21,270 bases of DNA. It comes from JBDGRJ01 sp042218065 (GTDB lineage: Bacteria > Patescibacteriota > Patescibacteriia > Magasanikbacterales > UBA922). The notes beneath the pieces are model-generated. The model was not told the origin of the DNA. It saw only the letters and a program-made list of their open reading frames with translations, and ran no database searches. The position numbers and the translations under genes are program-made. Below, piece by piece: positions 15,190 through 21,270 of the stretch. Positions within the stretch are counted from its first letter, which is position 1. The number at the start of each line of letters is the position of its first letter. The stretch is taken from the NCBI GenBank assembly GCA_042218065.1, contig JBDGRL010000013.1, positions 1 to 21,270 on the forward strand, given 5' to 3'.

Positions 15190-16656
15190 ATGGAAATAAA
15201 GAAAGCCCCCAAAAAAAACGAACTGTTGGAAAAAGTCGGTGGTTACATGTCAAAACAAGAAAAAAAATTAGTCAGCGACTCTTATGATTTTGCCGAGAAA
15301 GCTCATGAAGGTCAAAGTAGGATGGCTGGAGGCAAGTTTATCAATCACCCAGCTGCAGTAGCTTACATATTAGCTGATATGGGTTTAGAATCCACAATGA
15401 TCTCAGCAGCTCTACTTCATGATGTAATAGAAGACACCTCTTATACACACTCGGATATAAAAGAGAAATTTAGTGAAGAAATAGCAGATATAGTCGAAGG
15501 CGATACTAAAATAGGTGAACTAAAATATAAAGGTGTAGAAAGATATGTAGAAAACTGGAGGCGGTTGTTTATGGCTATGGCTAAGGACATTCGTGTAATG
15601 ATTATCAAGTTAGCAGACAGAGCTCATAATATACAAACCATTGATGTACATTCCGAAGATAAAATATACAAGAGAGCACTAGAAAGCCTAGAAATATATG
15701 CACCTACAGCTGGACGACTGGGCATGGATGTAATCAAAGAGGAGATAGAAAATAAAGCTTTCCCTCATGTCTACCCTGAAGAATATAAAAAAACAAAAGA
15801 ATTAACCGAGAAAGAGTTAGATGAAAAATTAGATTATTTCCTTGAATTAAAACAGGAGGTCAAAAAAACACTAAAACAAAAAGATATAAAATTAGAAAAA
15901 GTTCAGACTAGAAAGAAAAGCTTATACGAAATATACAAAGAATCACAGAAAAATTATAGGGATCTAAAGCTTTATGACGTAATAGCTATTAACATAGTGG
16001 TCTCCTCAACTGAAGACTGCTACGACACTTTAGGAGTGATACACAGCAACTATAAACCTCTCCGAGAAAGGATTAAGGACTATATATCACAACCCAAACC
16101 AAATGGATACCAAGCTCTCCATACTACGGTCTTCAGCGAGGATAAGATGATCGAGTTTCAGATTAGGTCTACGCGGATGAACCAGGAGGCTAAATATGGA
16201 GCAGCCACCTACTGGAGCGATAAGATTGACCAGAAGTCTGAACCTGACGAAGAAAGAAGTTGGGCTCAGGCTTTTGGCCAAATAGAACAAGATATAAAAG
16301 GGCTCGACGATCTAGAACAAATAAAGGTTGATTACCTAAAATCTAAAATTTTTGCATTCACACCTAAAGGTGAGGTGATAAATCTACCAGAAGACTCCAC
16401 ACCTATTGATTTTGCTTATGAAATAAGTGAAGACCTGGGTAATAATTGTGCATCTGCCCGAGTAAATAATAAAAAAGTCAACCTAGACACAAAGCTTAAA
16501 AACGGAGATGTAGTGGAAATTATCTCAAAAGAAAGCCGCGACACCCCCAAAAAAGAGTGGCTCAATTCAGTAAAAACATCTAAAGCAAAACAAAAAATTA
16601 AGTCATCCCTAGAACAAAAAGACTCGAAGTGGTTAAACACTGAATTCTTTAAATAA
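15190..16656 (+). CDS. rel: Bifunctional (p)ppGpp synthetase/hydrolase, short Rel lacking C-terminal regulatory domains
   Basis: 488 aa, against roughly 700-750 for full-length Rel. The HD hydrolase domain keeps the metal and catalytic residues H53, H77-D78, E81-D82 and D143. The synthetase domain keeps R241, D263, Y307 and E322, equivalent to the active-site residues of streptococcal Rel. The R294-I-K-D motif is the RxKD signature of bifunctional enzymes rather than the ExDD of RelA. A TGS domain spans about 386-447. After it only about 40 residues remain, so the helical, zinc-finger and ACT/RRM domains used for ribosome sensing are missing. It makes and degrades the stringent-response alarmone. 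The frame ends cleanly in TAA, so this looks like natural domain loss. It converges on the GT4 gene with 1 bp between stop codons. Confidence 0.95.
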   Translation: MEIKKAPKKNELLEKVGGYMSKQEKKLVSDSYDFAEKAHEGQSRMAGGKFINHPAAVAYILADMGLESTMISAALLHDVIEDTSYTHSDIKEKFSEEIADIVEGDTKIGELKYKGVERYVENWRRLFMAMAKDIRVMIIKLADRAHNIQTIDVHSEDKIYKRALESLEIYAPTAGRLGMDVIKEEIENKAFPHVYPEEYKKTKELTEKELDEKLDYFLELKQEVKKTLKQKDIKLEKVQTRKKSLYEIYKESQKNYRDLKLYDVIAINIVVSSTEDCYDTLGVIHSNYKPLRERIKDYISQPKPNGYQALHTTVFSEDKMIEFQIRSTRMNQEAKYGAATYWSDKIDQKSEPDEERSWAQAFGQIEQDIKGLDDLEQIKVDYLKSKIFAFTPKGEVINLPEDSTPIDFAYEISEDLGNNCASARVNNKKVNLDTKLKNGDVVEIISKESRDTPKKEWLNSVKTSKAKQKIKSSLEQKDSKWLNTEFFK

Positions 16657-16657
16657 T

Positions 16658-17860
16658 TTAGCTCTCAGTTTTAGTATCTACCTTTGAAAAAGAAAATAAC
16701 ACCTGTTCTCTGCTTTCATCTTCTTTTTCATTCCTCTCTTTTAATTCTATCTTGCTTTGATTTAAATCTTTTTTGTGTTCTTCATACCTATCATAAACAA
16801 ACTCCTTTAATTTTTGCTTAAAGTTAGATTTAGAAAAGTTTTGCGCCCATCTGCGAATTTCGGAGCTGTTCCAGCCACCGGTCTCAAAATTGATAATGGT
16901 ATCCAACAATGAATCCCAGCTTTGCTTATTGAAAAACACACCTGTTTTTCCAGGAATTACGGTCTCCTTTGCTCCTCCTTCATTATAAGCGATCACCGGC
17001 CTTCCGCTAGCCATAGATTCTATCACAGTCAACCCCAAATCTTCTACTTGTGGATGCAAGAAGGCTTGAGCATGTTGATATAAATCTATTTTTTTCTCTT
17101 CACTAACCCTGCCAAGTATATCTATATTGGATTTTGATCTCTTTTTTAGTTTTTTCTCTTCTGGACCAGAGCCGAAAATCTTCAAATTCCAGCCTAGTCT
17201 ATTAAACACCTCAACTAGTAAGTCAAATTTTTTGTAAGCTACAAGTCTGCCTCCAGCTAAAAAGTAGTCTTCTGTATTTTCAGCTATGCCATATTTACTA
17301 GTTTCTACCGGTGGATAAATGACTTTACTCTCACGGCGGTAGTAATTATTTATCCTCTTTCGAACTGTTTCTGAGTTGCACAAAAATTGATCAACTCGGT
17401 CTGTGCTCATTTTATCCCACATTCTAAGCCTGTGAATCAAGGTGGGGAGCATCTTTTTTATTAACGGATTATAGTTCAAATCTTCTATATACTCATGAGT
17501 CTCAGTCCACAAATATCTAGTAGGGGTATGGCAATAAGATATATGAAGTGTACTTGGCGGAGTCAAAATACCCTTAGCAAAGGCACTGGTAGAAGATAAT
17601 ACTACATCAAACTCATCTAAATTATGGCTCTCAGTAGCCATAGGCATCAAAGGGAGATACCACTGGTATTTTGACTTTGAAAAAGGAAATTTAGACAGAA
17701 AGGATTCCTTGACTTCAGCATCTTTAAACTGAGTTATCTCATCTTCATCATGAAATAATACATATATAGGGGCATCTGGCCATATTTCATGAAAAGCCTC
17801 TAGCACTTTTTCTGCTCCTCCGTCTTGTGATAAATAATCGTGAACTAAAGCTATCTTCAT
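16658..17860 (-). CDS. GT4-family glycosyltransferase with charged C-terminal tail
   Basis: 400 aa, GT-B fold, with N-terminal M-K-I-A-L-V-H-D-Y and the G14-G-A-E loop, a conserved C-H-T-P-x-R-Y-L-W block (110-118), the donor-domain segment A202-G-G-R-L-V-x-Y-K-K and the E-x7-E motif E273...E281. The pattern resembles mannosyltransferases of the WbaZ type, but the sugar is not certain. The last 40 residues are strongly charged and may be a separate tail. It follows the sugar-phosphate transferase gene by 68 bp, so it likely adds a sugar to the lipid-linked intermediate on the cytoplasmic side of the membrane. TATAAT lies 6 bp before the ATG, suggesting its own leaderless transcript. Its stop codon is 1 bp from that of rel. 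Confidence 0.93.
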   Translation of the reverse strand: MKIALVHDYLSQDGGAEKVLEAFHEIWPDAPIYVLFHDEDEITQFKDAEVKESFLSKFPFSKSKYQWYLPLMPMATESHNLDEFDVVLSSTSAFAKGILTPPSTLHISYCHTPTRYLWTETHEYIEDLNYNPLIKKMLPTLIHRLRMWDKMSTDRVDQFLCNSETVRKRINNYYRRESKVIYPPVETSKYGIAENTEDYFLAGGRLVAYKKFDLLVEVFNRLGWNLKIFGSGPEEKKLKKRSKSNIDILGRVSEEKKIDLYQHAQAFLHPQVEDLGLTVIESMASGRPVIAYNEGGAKETVIPGKTGVFFNKQSWDSLLDTIINFETGGWNSSEIRRWAQNFSKSNFKQKLKEFVYDRYEEHKKDLNQSKIELKERNEKEDESREQVLFSFSKVDTKTES

Positions 17861-17866
17861 TTTGTG

Positions 17867-17872
17867 ATTATA
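17867..17872 (-). promoter_or_regulatory. Perfect -10 element 6 bp before a start codon
   Basis: TATAAT on the minus strand, with only CACAAA between it and the ATG at 17860. A transcript from it would be leaderless. The -35 region (TTAAGA, 16-bp spacer) is weak. Confidence 0.4.
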
Positions 17873-17928
17873 TATTTACAAAAACCTCTCTTAAGCATAC
17901 TTACCCCCATATCGACGACCTTTAGAAA

Positions 17929-19341
17929 TTATAATGCTTTCCTGTTTTTAAATAATACAAAAGGTGTTTTAACTAAGATAATTAAATCTAAATACAAACT
18001 CCAGTTTTCCATATAGAAGATATCCAGCTTCATTTCTTCTTCAAAGCTTAAATCACTTCGACCGGAAATCTGTGCCAAACCAGTAATCCCGGGTTTTATA
18101 GACAAGACTCTCTTATAATAAGACTCATACTCTTGTACCTCCCTAGGTTGGTGAGGTCTCGGCCCCACCAAACTCATGGTACCATTAAGGACATTTATAA
18201 ACTGAGGCAACTCATCAATACTCCATCTGCGCAAGAATCCACCAAAGGGAGTAACTCTGGGATCATCTTTTATTTTATATATAGGACCTTCGCGAGAATT
18301 TTGCTTCTCAATCAGTTCTTCCTCTTTTTTTATAGCCTCCTCATTATTATCAAACTGAGGACCTATAGAATCCTCCTGGTACATAGAACGAAACTTATAT
18401 GCAAAAAACTCACTCCCGTTTTCTCCTATTCTCTTATTTTTATAGATTATAGGCCTACCAGTTTCAATAAGTATACCAACTGCAGCTAATAACATCAAAG
18501 GTGAAGTAACAACCATCAAAACAAAACCTCCAACCATATCGAACACTCTCTTAATAATCACCCCCCATCCCTCCAAATTAGAACCTTCTACCTCCACTAC
18601 TGGAATACCAGCAAGCGGATTTACACTAATATTTGATGTAAAAGCTGAAAAAAGATCAGCAGAATACTTGAATACTATCTGGTTCTCATGACACCACTCA
18701 AGCGCCTCTATTGTTTCTTCATCCTCATGTGCTTTTGGTGAGGTGAATATCACTTCATCTATTTCATTTACCTGATCTTTTATGTTCTCAGAAAAATGCT
18801 TAAAACTACCTACCACCTCATAGCCCAAGTCTACTCTTTCATTCAACATATTAGTTAGATTGTTAGCAGTCTCGTCATCTCCTATTATCACTGCTTGTTT
18901 GAGACCTATCTCTGCTCTATGCAAAAGCCCTTTTAATCCTCGTATAACCAACCTACCTAGTATTACATAAAAAATAGCTAAAAACCAGCCTACAGCTATC
19001 AAAAACCTAGAAGCAAATAAGTCTTGAGTAAAAACTATATACAAAGCTATCAATGATAATCCTATTGAACAGCCAAAAAATATCTTCAATATTTCATTGC
19101 CGAAACGACGGTTAGGATCTGGAGAATATAACTTGAAAAAAGCAAAAACTACTACCCATATTACAGCTACCATTGCAGCAATAGATAGAAACTTAGAAAA
19201 AGGCAGTTCAAATAAAATTGGTTTCAAATCTTTTGCCCACTCCATAAACCTTAAATGATAAGCTGTAGCTGCAGCTAAAATCATCATTAAATAATCAACA
19301 GGAACTTGTAATACCATCAACCAAAGTGAAGTTTTTTTCAT
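17929..19341 (-). CDS. Polyprenyl-phosphate sugar-1-phosphate transferase (WbaP/WcaJ-type initiating transferase)
   Basis: 470 aa. It transfers a sugar phosphate from a UDP-sugar to undecaprenyl phosphate, the first committed step of capsule, exopolysaccharide or O-antigen-like chains. The N-terminal half has four to five membrane helices (about 8-130), then a Rossmann-like region beginning A-V-I-I-G-D-D near 149-155. The catalytic C-terminal domain starts with K-R-V-F-D near 264 and a reentrant membrane helix, followed by Y-K-F-R-S-M, D376-E-L-P-Q, G393-P-R-P and the P-G-I-T-G-L-A-Q-I-S-G-R block. All key motifs are intact. The sugar cannot be deduced. It is first in a two-gene glycan unit with the GT4 gene downstream, and divergent from rnpB. 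The start is ATG without a ribosome site, with an A/T-rich -10-like sequence 5-8 bp before it. Confidence 0.94.
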   Translation of the reverse strand: MKKTSLWLMVLQVPVDYLMMILAAATAYHLRFMEWAKDLKPILFELPFSKFLSIAAMVAVIWVVVFAFFKLYSPDPNRRFGNEILKIFFGCSIGLSLIALYIVFTQDLFASRFLIAVGWFLAIFYVILGRLVIRGLKGLLHRAEIGLKQAVIIGDDETANNLTNMLNERVDLGYEVVGSFKHFSENIKDQVNEIDEVIFTSPKAHEDEETIEALEWCHENQIVFKYSADLFSAFTSNISVNPLAGIPVVEVEGSNLEGWGVIIKRVFDMVGGFVLMVVTSPLMLLAAVGILIETGRPIIYKNKRIGENGSEFFAYKFRSMYQEDSIGPQFDNNEEAIKKEEELIEKQNSREGPIYKIKDDPRVTPFGGFLRRWSIDELPQFINVLNGTMSLVGPRPHQPREVQEYESYYKRVLSIKPGITGLAQISGRSDLSFEEEMKLDIFYMENWSLYLDLIILVKTPFVLFKNRKAL

Positions 19342-19412
19342 AGAAAATTATTATTTTGGTTTAGAATACTTTAAAAAAAACTTTAGGTCAACTTCTCAGG
19401 CCTAAATTAACC

Positions 19413-19441
19413 TTGACACAAGCAAAAAATTGTGTTATTAT
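19413..19441 (+). promoter_or_regulatory. Consensus promoter of the RNase P RNA gene
   Basis: A perfect TTGACA (19413-19418), 17-bp spacer, TATTAT (19436-19441). The expected start is near 19448-19449, exactly where helix P1 of the RNA begins. This is the strongest promoter in the window. Confidence 0.85.
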
Positions 19442-19448
19442 TCTTATT

Positions 19449-19850
19449 GCTTACAGGGAAGATAGTCGCTCGGAAATTTTTCCGAGAGGAAAGTCCGAAC
19501 TCTATAAAGTGTAGTGGGTAACACCCACCGTTCGGATCGTAAGGTCCGAATCGGGAAAGTGCCACAGAGACCATACTATCCGGTTCTAAGTTTTTTGGCT
19601 TGGACCGGACAAAGGTGCAAAGTGTGGAGATGTATCTGCTTTTTGCTTAAGCGAAGCAGATGCTACTCTACTCCTTGTCGAGTGATCGACAAGCGTGGTA
19701 AACCCTACCGGAGCAAGGGTAGCGTTCACCCTCAGAGGTGTTCGATAAGTTCGCCCGCTAGAGCTTAGCAGCAATGCTGAGCCAAGATAAATGACTATCT
19801 CCTAGTCAGATTCATGACTAGACAGACAGAATTCGGCTTACCTGTAAGCT
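19449..19850 (+). ncRNA. rnpB: RNase P RNA (bacterial type A-like)
   Basis: The catalytic RNA that removes 5' leaders from pre-tRNAs. The universally conserved GAGGAAAGTCCG (19486-19497) is present, followed by GGGAAAGTGCCACAGAGA and GGTAAACCC...GGAGCAAGGG. ACAGAATTCGGCTTA near the 3' end supplies the other side of P4. The ends pair as P1: GCTTACAGG (19449-19457) with CCTGTAAGC (19841-19849). GATAGTC (19461-19467) pairs with GACTATC (19793-19799) as P2. About 400 nt is normal size. It has its own consensus promoter and is followed at once by a strong terminator. Short open frames inside it are not genes. Confidence 0.97.
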
Positions 19851-19851
19851 G

Positions 19852-19877
19852 CCCGCCCAGGATATGGGCGGGTTTTT
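19852..19877 (+). terminator. Intrinsic terminator of rnpB
   Basis: An 8-bp GC-rich stem CCCGCCCA / TGGGCGGG (19852-19859, 19865-19872), 5-nt loop, then five T (19873-19877). It starts two bases after the mature RNA end. Confidence 0.92.
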
Positions 19878-19954
19878 AAAATCCGACCTTTTAGATAATG
19901 AAGGCTTTGTGTGTAATCAGTTGAAAAGTGGTTATTGAACTTAAATTAAAATAA

Positions 19955-19974
19955 GACTCCGTAAAAACGGAGCC
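19955..19974 (-). terminator. Terminator of the 153-aa membrane protein gene
   Basis: On the minus strand an 8-bp stem GGCUCCGU / ACGGAGUC with a UUUU loop, then UUAUUUUAAUUU. One pair is G-U on the minus strand but a mismatch on the plus strand, so it works for the minus-strand gene that ends at 20000. A run of seven G precedes the stem by two bases. Confidence 0.8.
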
Positions 19975-19999
19975 TCCCCCCCATAAATAATGAGCAATG

Positions 20000-20461
20000 C
20001 TAAGCTGTTGTTATCTCTATACCAGACAAACCCTCCCTTGCCTCTATTCTTTCTAATCTCATTATTATTTGCTTCTTCTGATACTTTATTTTCTCAAGTT
20101 CTACCATACTTTTAACCAAACAATAACCTTTATGTGCTAAAACTAAACCGACAATTAATGAGCTAGTCAAATAAAGACCGCTTCGACTAATTACACCTAC
20201 TGACATCCATGAAATAAATAAACCAACAAGAACAATTATTACCCAATAGTTTTTGTCTACAGTACCTTTTAACTTCTTTACTTGACATTCAAAAAACTCT
20301 GAAAGCATTTCTTTATCTCTTATATGCTTTTCAGAGCTGGCATCAAATTCTCTCATTCTTGCTTTTTCTGATTCATCTATTTTTTCAAAATCACCAAAAA
20401 TCATGATGTAAAGAAGCACAATGAATAGTATAAAGCCTATTAACTCCAATACTATCAGCAT
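20000..20461 (-). CDS. Small membrane protein with C-terminal coiled coil, function unknown
   Basis: 153 aa, not recognised. A hydrophobic helix at the very N-terminus (about 2-22) is followed by an acidic and basic helical stretch (about 23-68), two close membrane helices (about 72-92 and 96-113) and a Lys/Glu-rich coiled-coil-like tail. C59 and C114 are its only cysteines. The ATG at 20461 has an excellent ribosome site, AGGAGGT at 20468-20474, 6 bp away, unlike most genes in the window. It has its own promoter (20506-20533) and terminator (19955-19974). The next gene upstream has the same size, architecture and signals, so the two may be related in role, though I see no clear sequence identity. 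Confidence 0.85.
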   Translation of the reverse strand: MLIVLELIGFILFIVLLYIMIFGDFEKIDESEKARMREFDASSEKHIRDKEMLSEFFECQVKKLKGTVDKNYWVIIVLVGLFISWMSVGVISRSGLYLTSSLIVGLVLAHKGYCLVKSMVELEKIKYQKKQIIMRLERIEAREGLSGIEITTA

Positions 20462-20505
20462 GACTTAACCTCCTGTGAGTCTGAGTACCAGTTAACCCAA
20501 CCACA

Positions 20506-20533
20506 ATTAAACAAAAAAAGTACTTTTTGTCAA
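20506..20533 (-). promoter_or_regulatory. Promoter of the 153-aa membrane protein gene
   Basis: A perfect TTGACA (20528-20533), 16-bp spacer, TTTAAT (20506-20511) on the minus strand. The leader is about 38 nt and carries the AGGAGGT site. Confidence 0.7.
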
Positions 20534-20563
20534 TGAGACTAAGTAAAAAATTCAAAGTAAAAT

Positions 20564-20591
20564 TAAAAAGAGACCAGTGTATGTGGTCTCT
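20564..20591 (-). terminator. Terminator of the 154-aa membrane protein gene
   Basis: Perfect 8-bp arms AGAGACCA (20569-20576) and TGGTCTCT (20584-20591) with a 7-nt loop. On the minus strand the stem runs into a T-rich tract (UUUUUAAUUUU). Five G directly precede the stem. Confidence 0.82.
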
Positions 20592-20615
20592 CCCCCTAAG
20601 AGAACAGTTATAATT

Positions 20616-21080
20616 TTAATCTGACTCTGGATTATCTGATTCCGTCTTTTCATTTTCTTCTCTTAAAGACTCCTTATCTATATCACTCAAATCTTCCATT
20701 TGTGGTCCTGAATAGTAATTTTTGATACGACTCATAAGCAACCATTCTTTCAGTCTGTACCAAAGTCGCAAAGTATAAATGATAAACAAAACCAGAAGAC
20801 CAATCCCAAAAAAGAGAAAAAAATACAAGTTGATAACGCGCCATTTTCCTGAAACATATAAAACTCCCATGCATATAACCCAACAATGAAGTAAGATTAT
20901 GATCACATCAGATAAAATGTCATAAACCCATTCACCAATCTGACCCAAGGGTTGAGATTTTGCTTTTTCAAGACTCGACTTGAATTTATTCCATGAGTGA
21001 TAACCACTCCAGAGCCCCATAATGATCCATATAAGGCCTATTATCCTTGCTTCGAACAAAGTTAGTTTTACCATGCTCAT
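20616..21080 (-). CDS. Small membrane protein with acidic C-terminus, function unknown
   Basis: 154 aa from the ATG at 21080, not recognised. Three hydrophobic segments lie at about 8-26, 50-72 and 80-101, followed by a basic stretch and a strongly acidic tail rich in Glu, Asp and Ser. The frame extends further upstream to a TTG at 21200, but that start is rejected. AGGAGGT (21085-21091) lies 4 bp before the ATG at 21080, and the promoter at 21129-21157 would place the transcript start downstream of the TTG. A second in-frame ATG at 21074, 10 bp from the site, is the alternative. It has its own promoter and terminator. Confidence 0.8.
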   Translation of the reverse strand: MSMVKLTLFEARIIGLIWIIMGLWSGYHSWNKFKSSLEKAKSQPLGQIGEWVYDILSDVIIILLHCWVICMGVLYVSGKWRVINLYFFLFFGIGLLVLFIIYTLRLWYRLKEWLLMSRIKNYYSGPQMEDLSDIDKESLREENEKTESDNPESD

Positions 21081-21128
21081 ACTTACCTCCTGGCAAGAGG
21101 TCTGTTCACGGGCTACCTTCGATAATAA

Positions 21129-21157
21129 AAAATATAATAAAAGTAGATATGCGTCAA
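21129..21157 (-). promoter_or_regulatory. Promoter of the 154-aa membrane protein gene
   Basis: TTGACG (21152-21157), 17-bp spacer, TATTTT (21129-21134) on the minus strand, with an overlapping TATATT at 15 bp. The leader of about 40 nt contains the AGGAGGT site. It decides the start codon choice for the gene. Confidence 0.6.
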
Positions 21158-21224
21158 ATTCTGAAGTAAAAGAATAAAAAAAGCCTCTACTTTTTTTCAA
21201 TAATTAATGAAAGTATTTTAAAAT

Positions 21225-21262
21225 AAAAAATTCGACCAAAGCTGTTTGGTTAGCCTGGTCGA
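21225..21262 (-). terminator. Terminator of a gene beyond the right edge
   Basis: Arms TCGACCA (21232-21238) and TGGTCGA (21256-21262) pair perfectly, followed on the minus strand by six T and more T-rich sequence. An alternative 6-bp hairpin, ACCAAA / TTTGGT (21235-21240, 21245-21250), overlaps one arm. Confidence 0.75.
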
Positions 21263-21270
21263 TTACATTT

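Noticed and set aside
19514..19774. Two short open frames within the RNase P RNA
   Set aside because: They overlap conserved RNA structure and have no coding features.
21081..21200. An N-terminal extension of the 154-aa membrane protein from a TTG codon
   Set aside because: The TTG lacks a ribosome site and lies upstream of the likely promoter; the ATG at 21080 follows a perfect AGGAGGT.
1..21270. CRISPR array, insertion sequence with transposase, or prophage genes
   Set aside because: No regularly spaced identical repeats, transposase, integrase or phage structural genes are visible.

Overview
The window looks like a chromosomal segment of a low-GC Candidate Phyla Radiation (Patescibacteria) bacterium, most likely a Parcubacteria-type lineage. 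That is inferred from the gene set: a giant secreted Cys-rich protein beside a membrane-anchored type-3-thrombospondin-like calcium-binding protein, compact housekeeping genes with very short spacers, starts mostly without Shine-Dalgarno sequences, and a bifunctional Rel lacking the usual C-terminal regulatory domains. The standard genetic code is indicated by an intact prfB (RF2, the UGA-reading factor) and by a UGA stop on the glycoside-hydrolase-like gene.

Left part (1-9706, minus strand): a two-gene unit. A promoter at 9677-9706 drives a 279-aa anchored calcium-binding protein. Two bases downstream begins one uninterrupted reading frame of 2937 codons that runs off the left edge of the window. 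I translated this frame codon by codon and found no stop. It encodes a secreted or anchored protein with about 94 Cys, repeated C-x5-G-C motifs, C-x5-C acidic loops, a Cys-free carbohydrate-binding-like module and the beginning of a PKD-like domain. This is the most interesting object here.

Middle part (9719-14842, minus strand): a compact housekeeping block reading GT4 glycosyltransferase, prfB, tsaC (t6A synthesis), a DUF4015-type glycoside-hydrolase-like protein, then rsmA. It ends at a 112-nt hairpin element (9719-9830). A related hairpin (14869-14989) lies in the 347-bp divergent spacer before rel. The two share ends and loop but have different self-complementary stems.

Right part: rel (plus strand, 15190-16656) converges with only 1 bp of spacing on a two-gene glycan unit (polyprenyl-phosphate sugar-phosphate transferase, then GT4 glycosyltransferase, minus strand). 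The RNase P RNA gene (plus strand, 19449-19850) follows, with a consensus promoter and terminator. Last come two small multi-pass membrane protein genes of about 154 aa. Each has its own TTGAC-type promoter, strong AGGAGGT ribosome site and terminator. A third terminator at the right edge belongs to a gene outside the window.

Functional reading: the glycan genes would start and extend a lipid-linked surface polysaccharide. The giant protein and its calcium-binding partner are probably displayed on the surface. Rel, RF2, TsaC, RsmA and RNase P are core information and stress functions.
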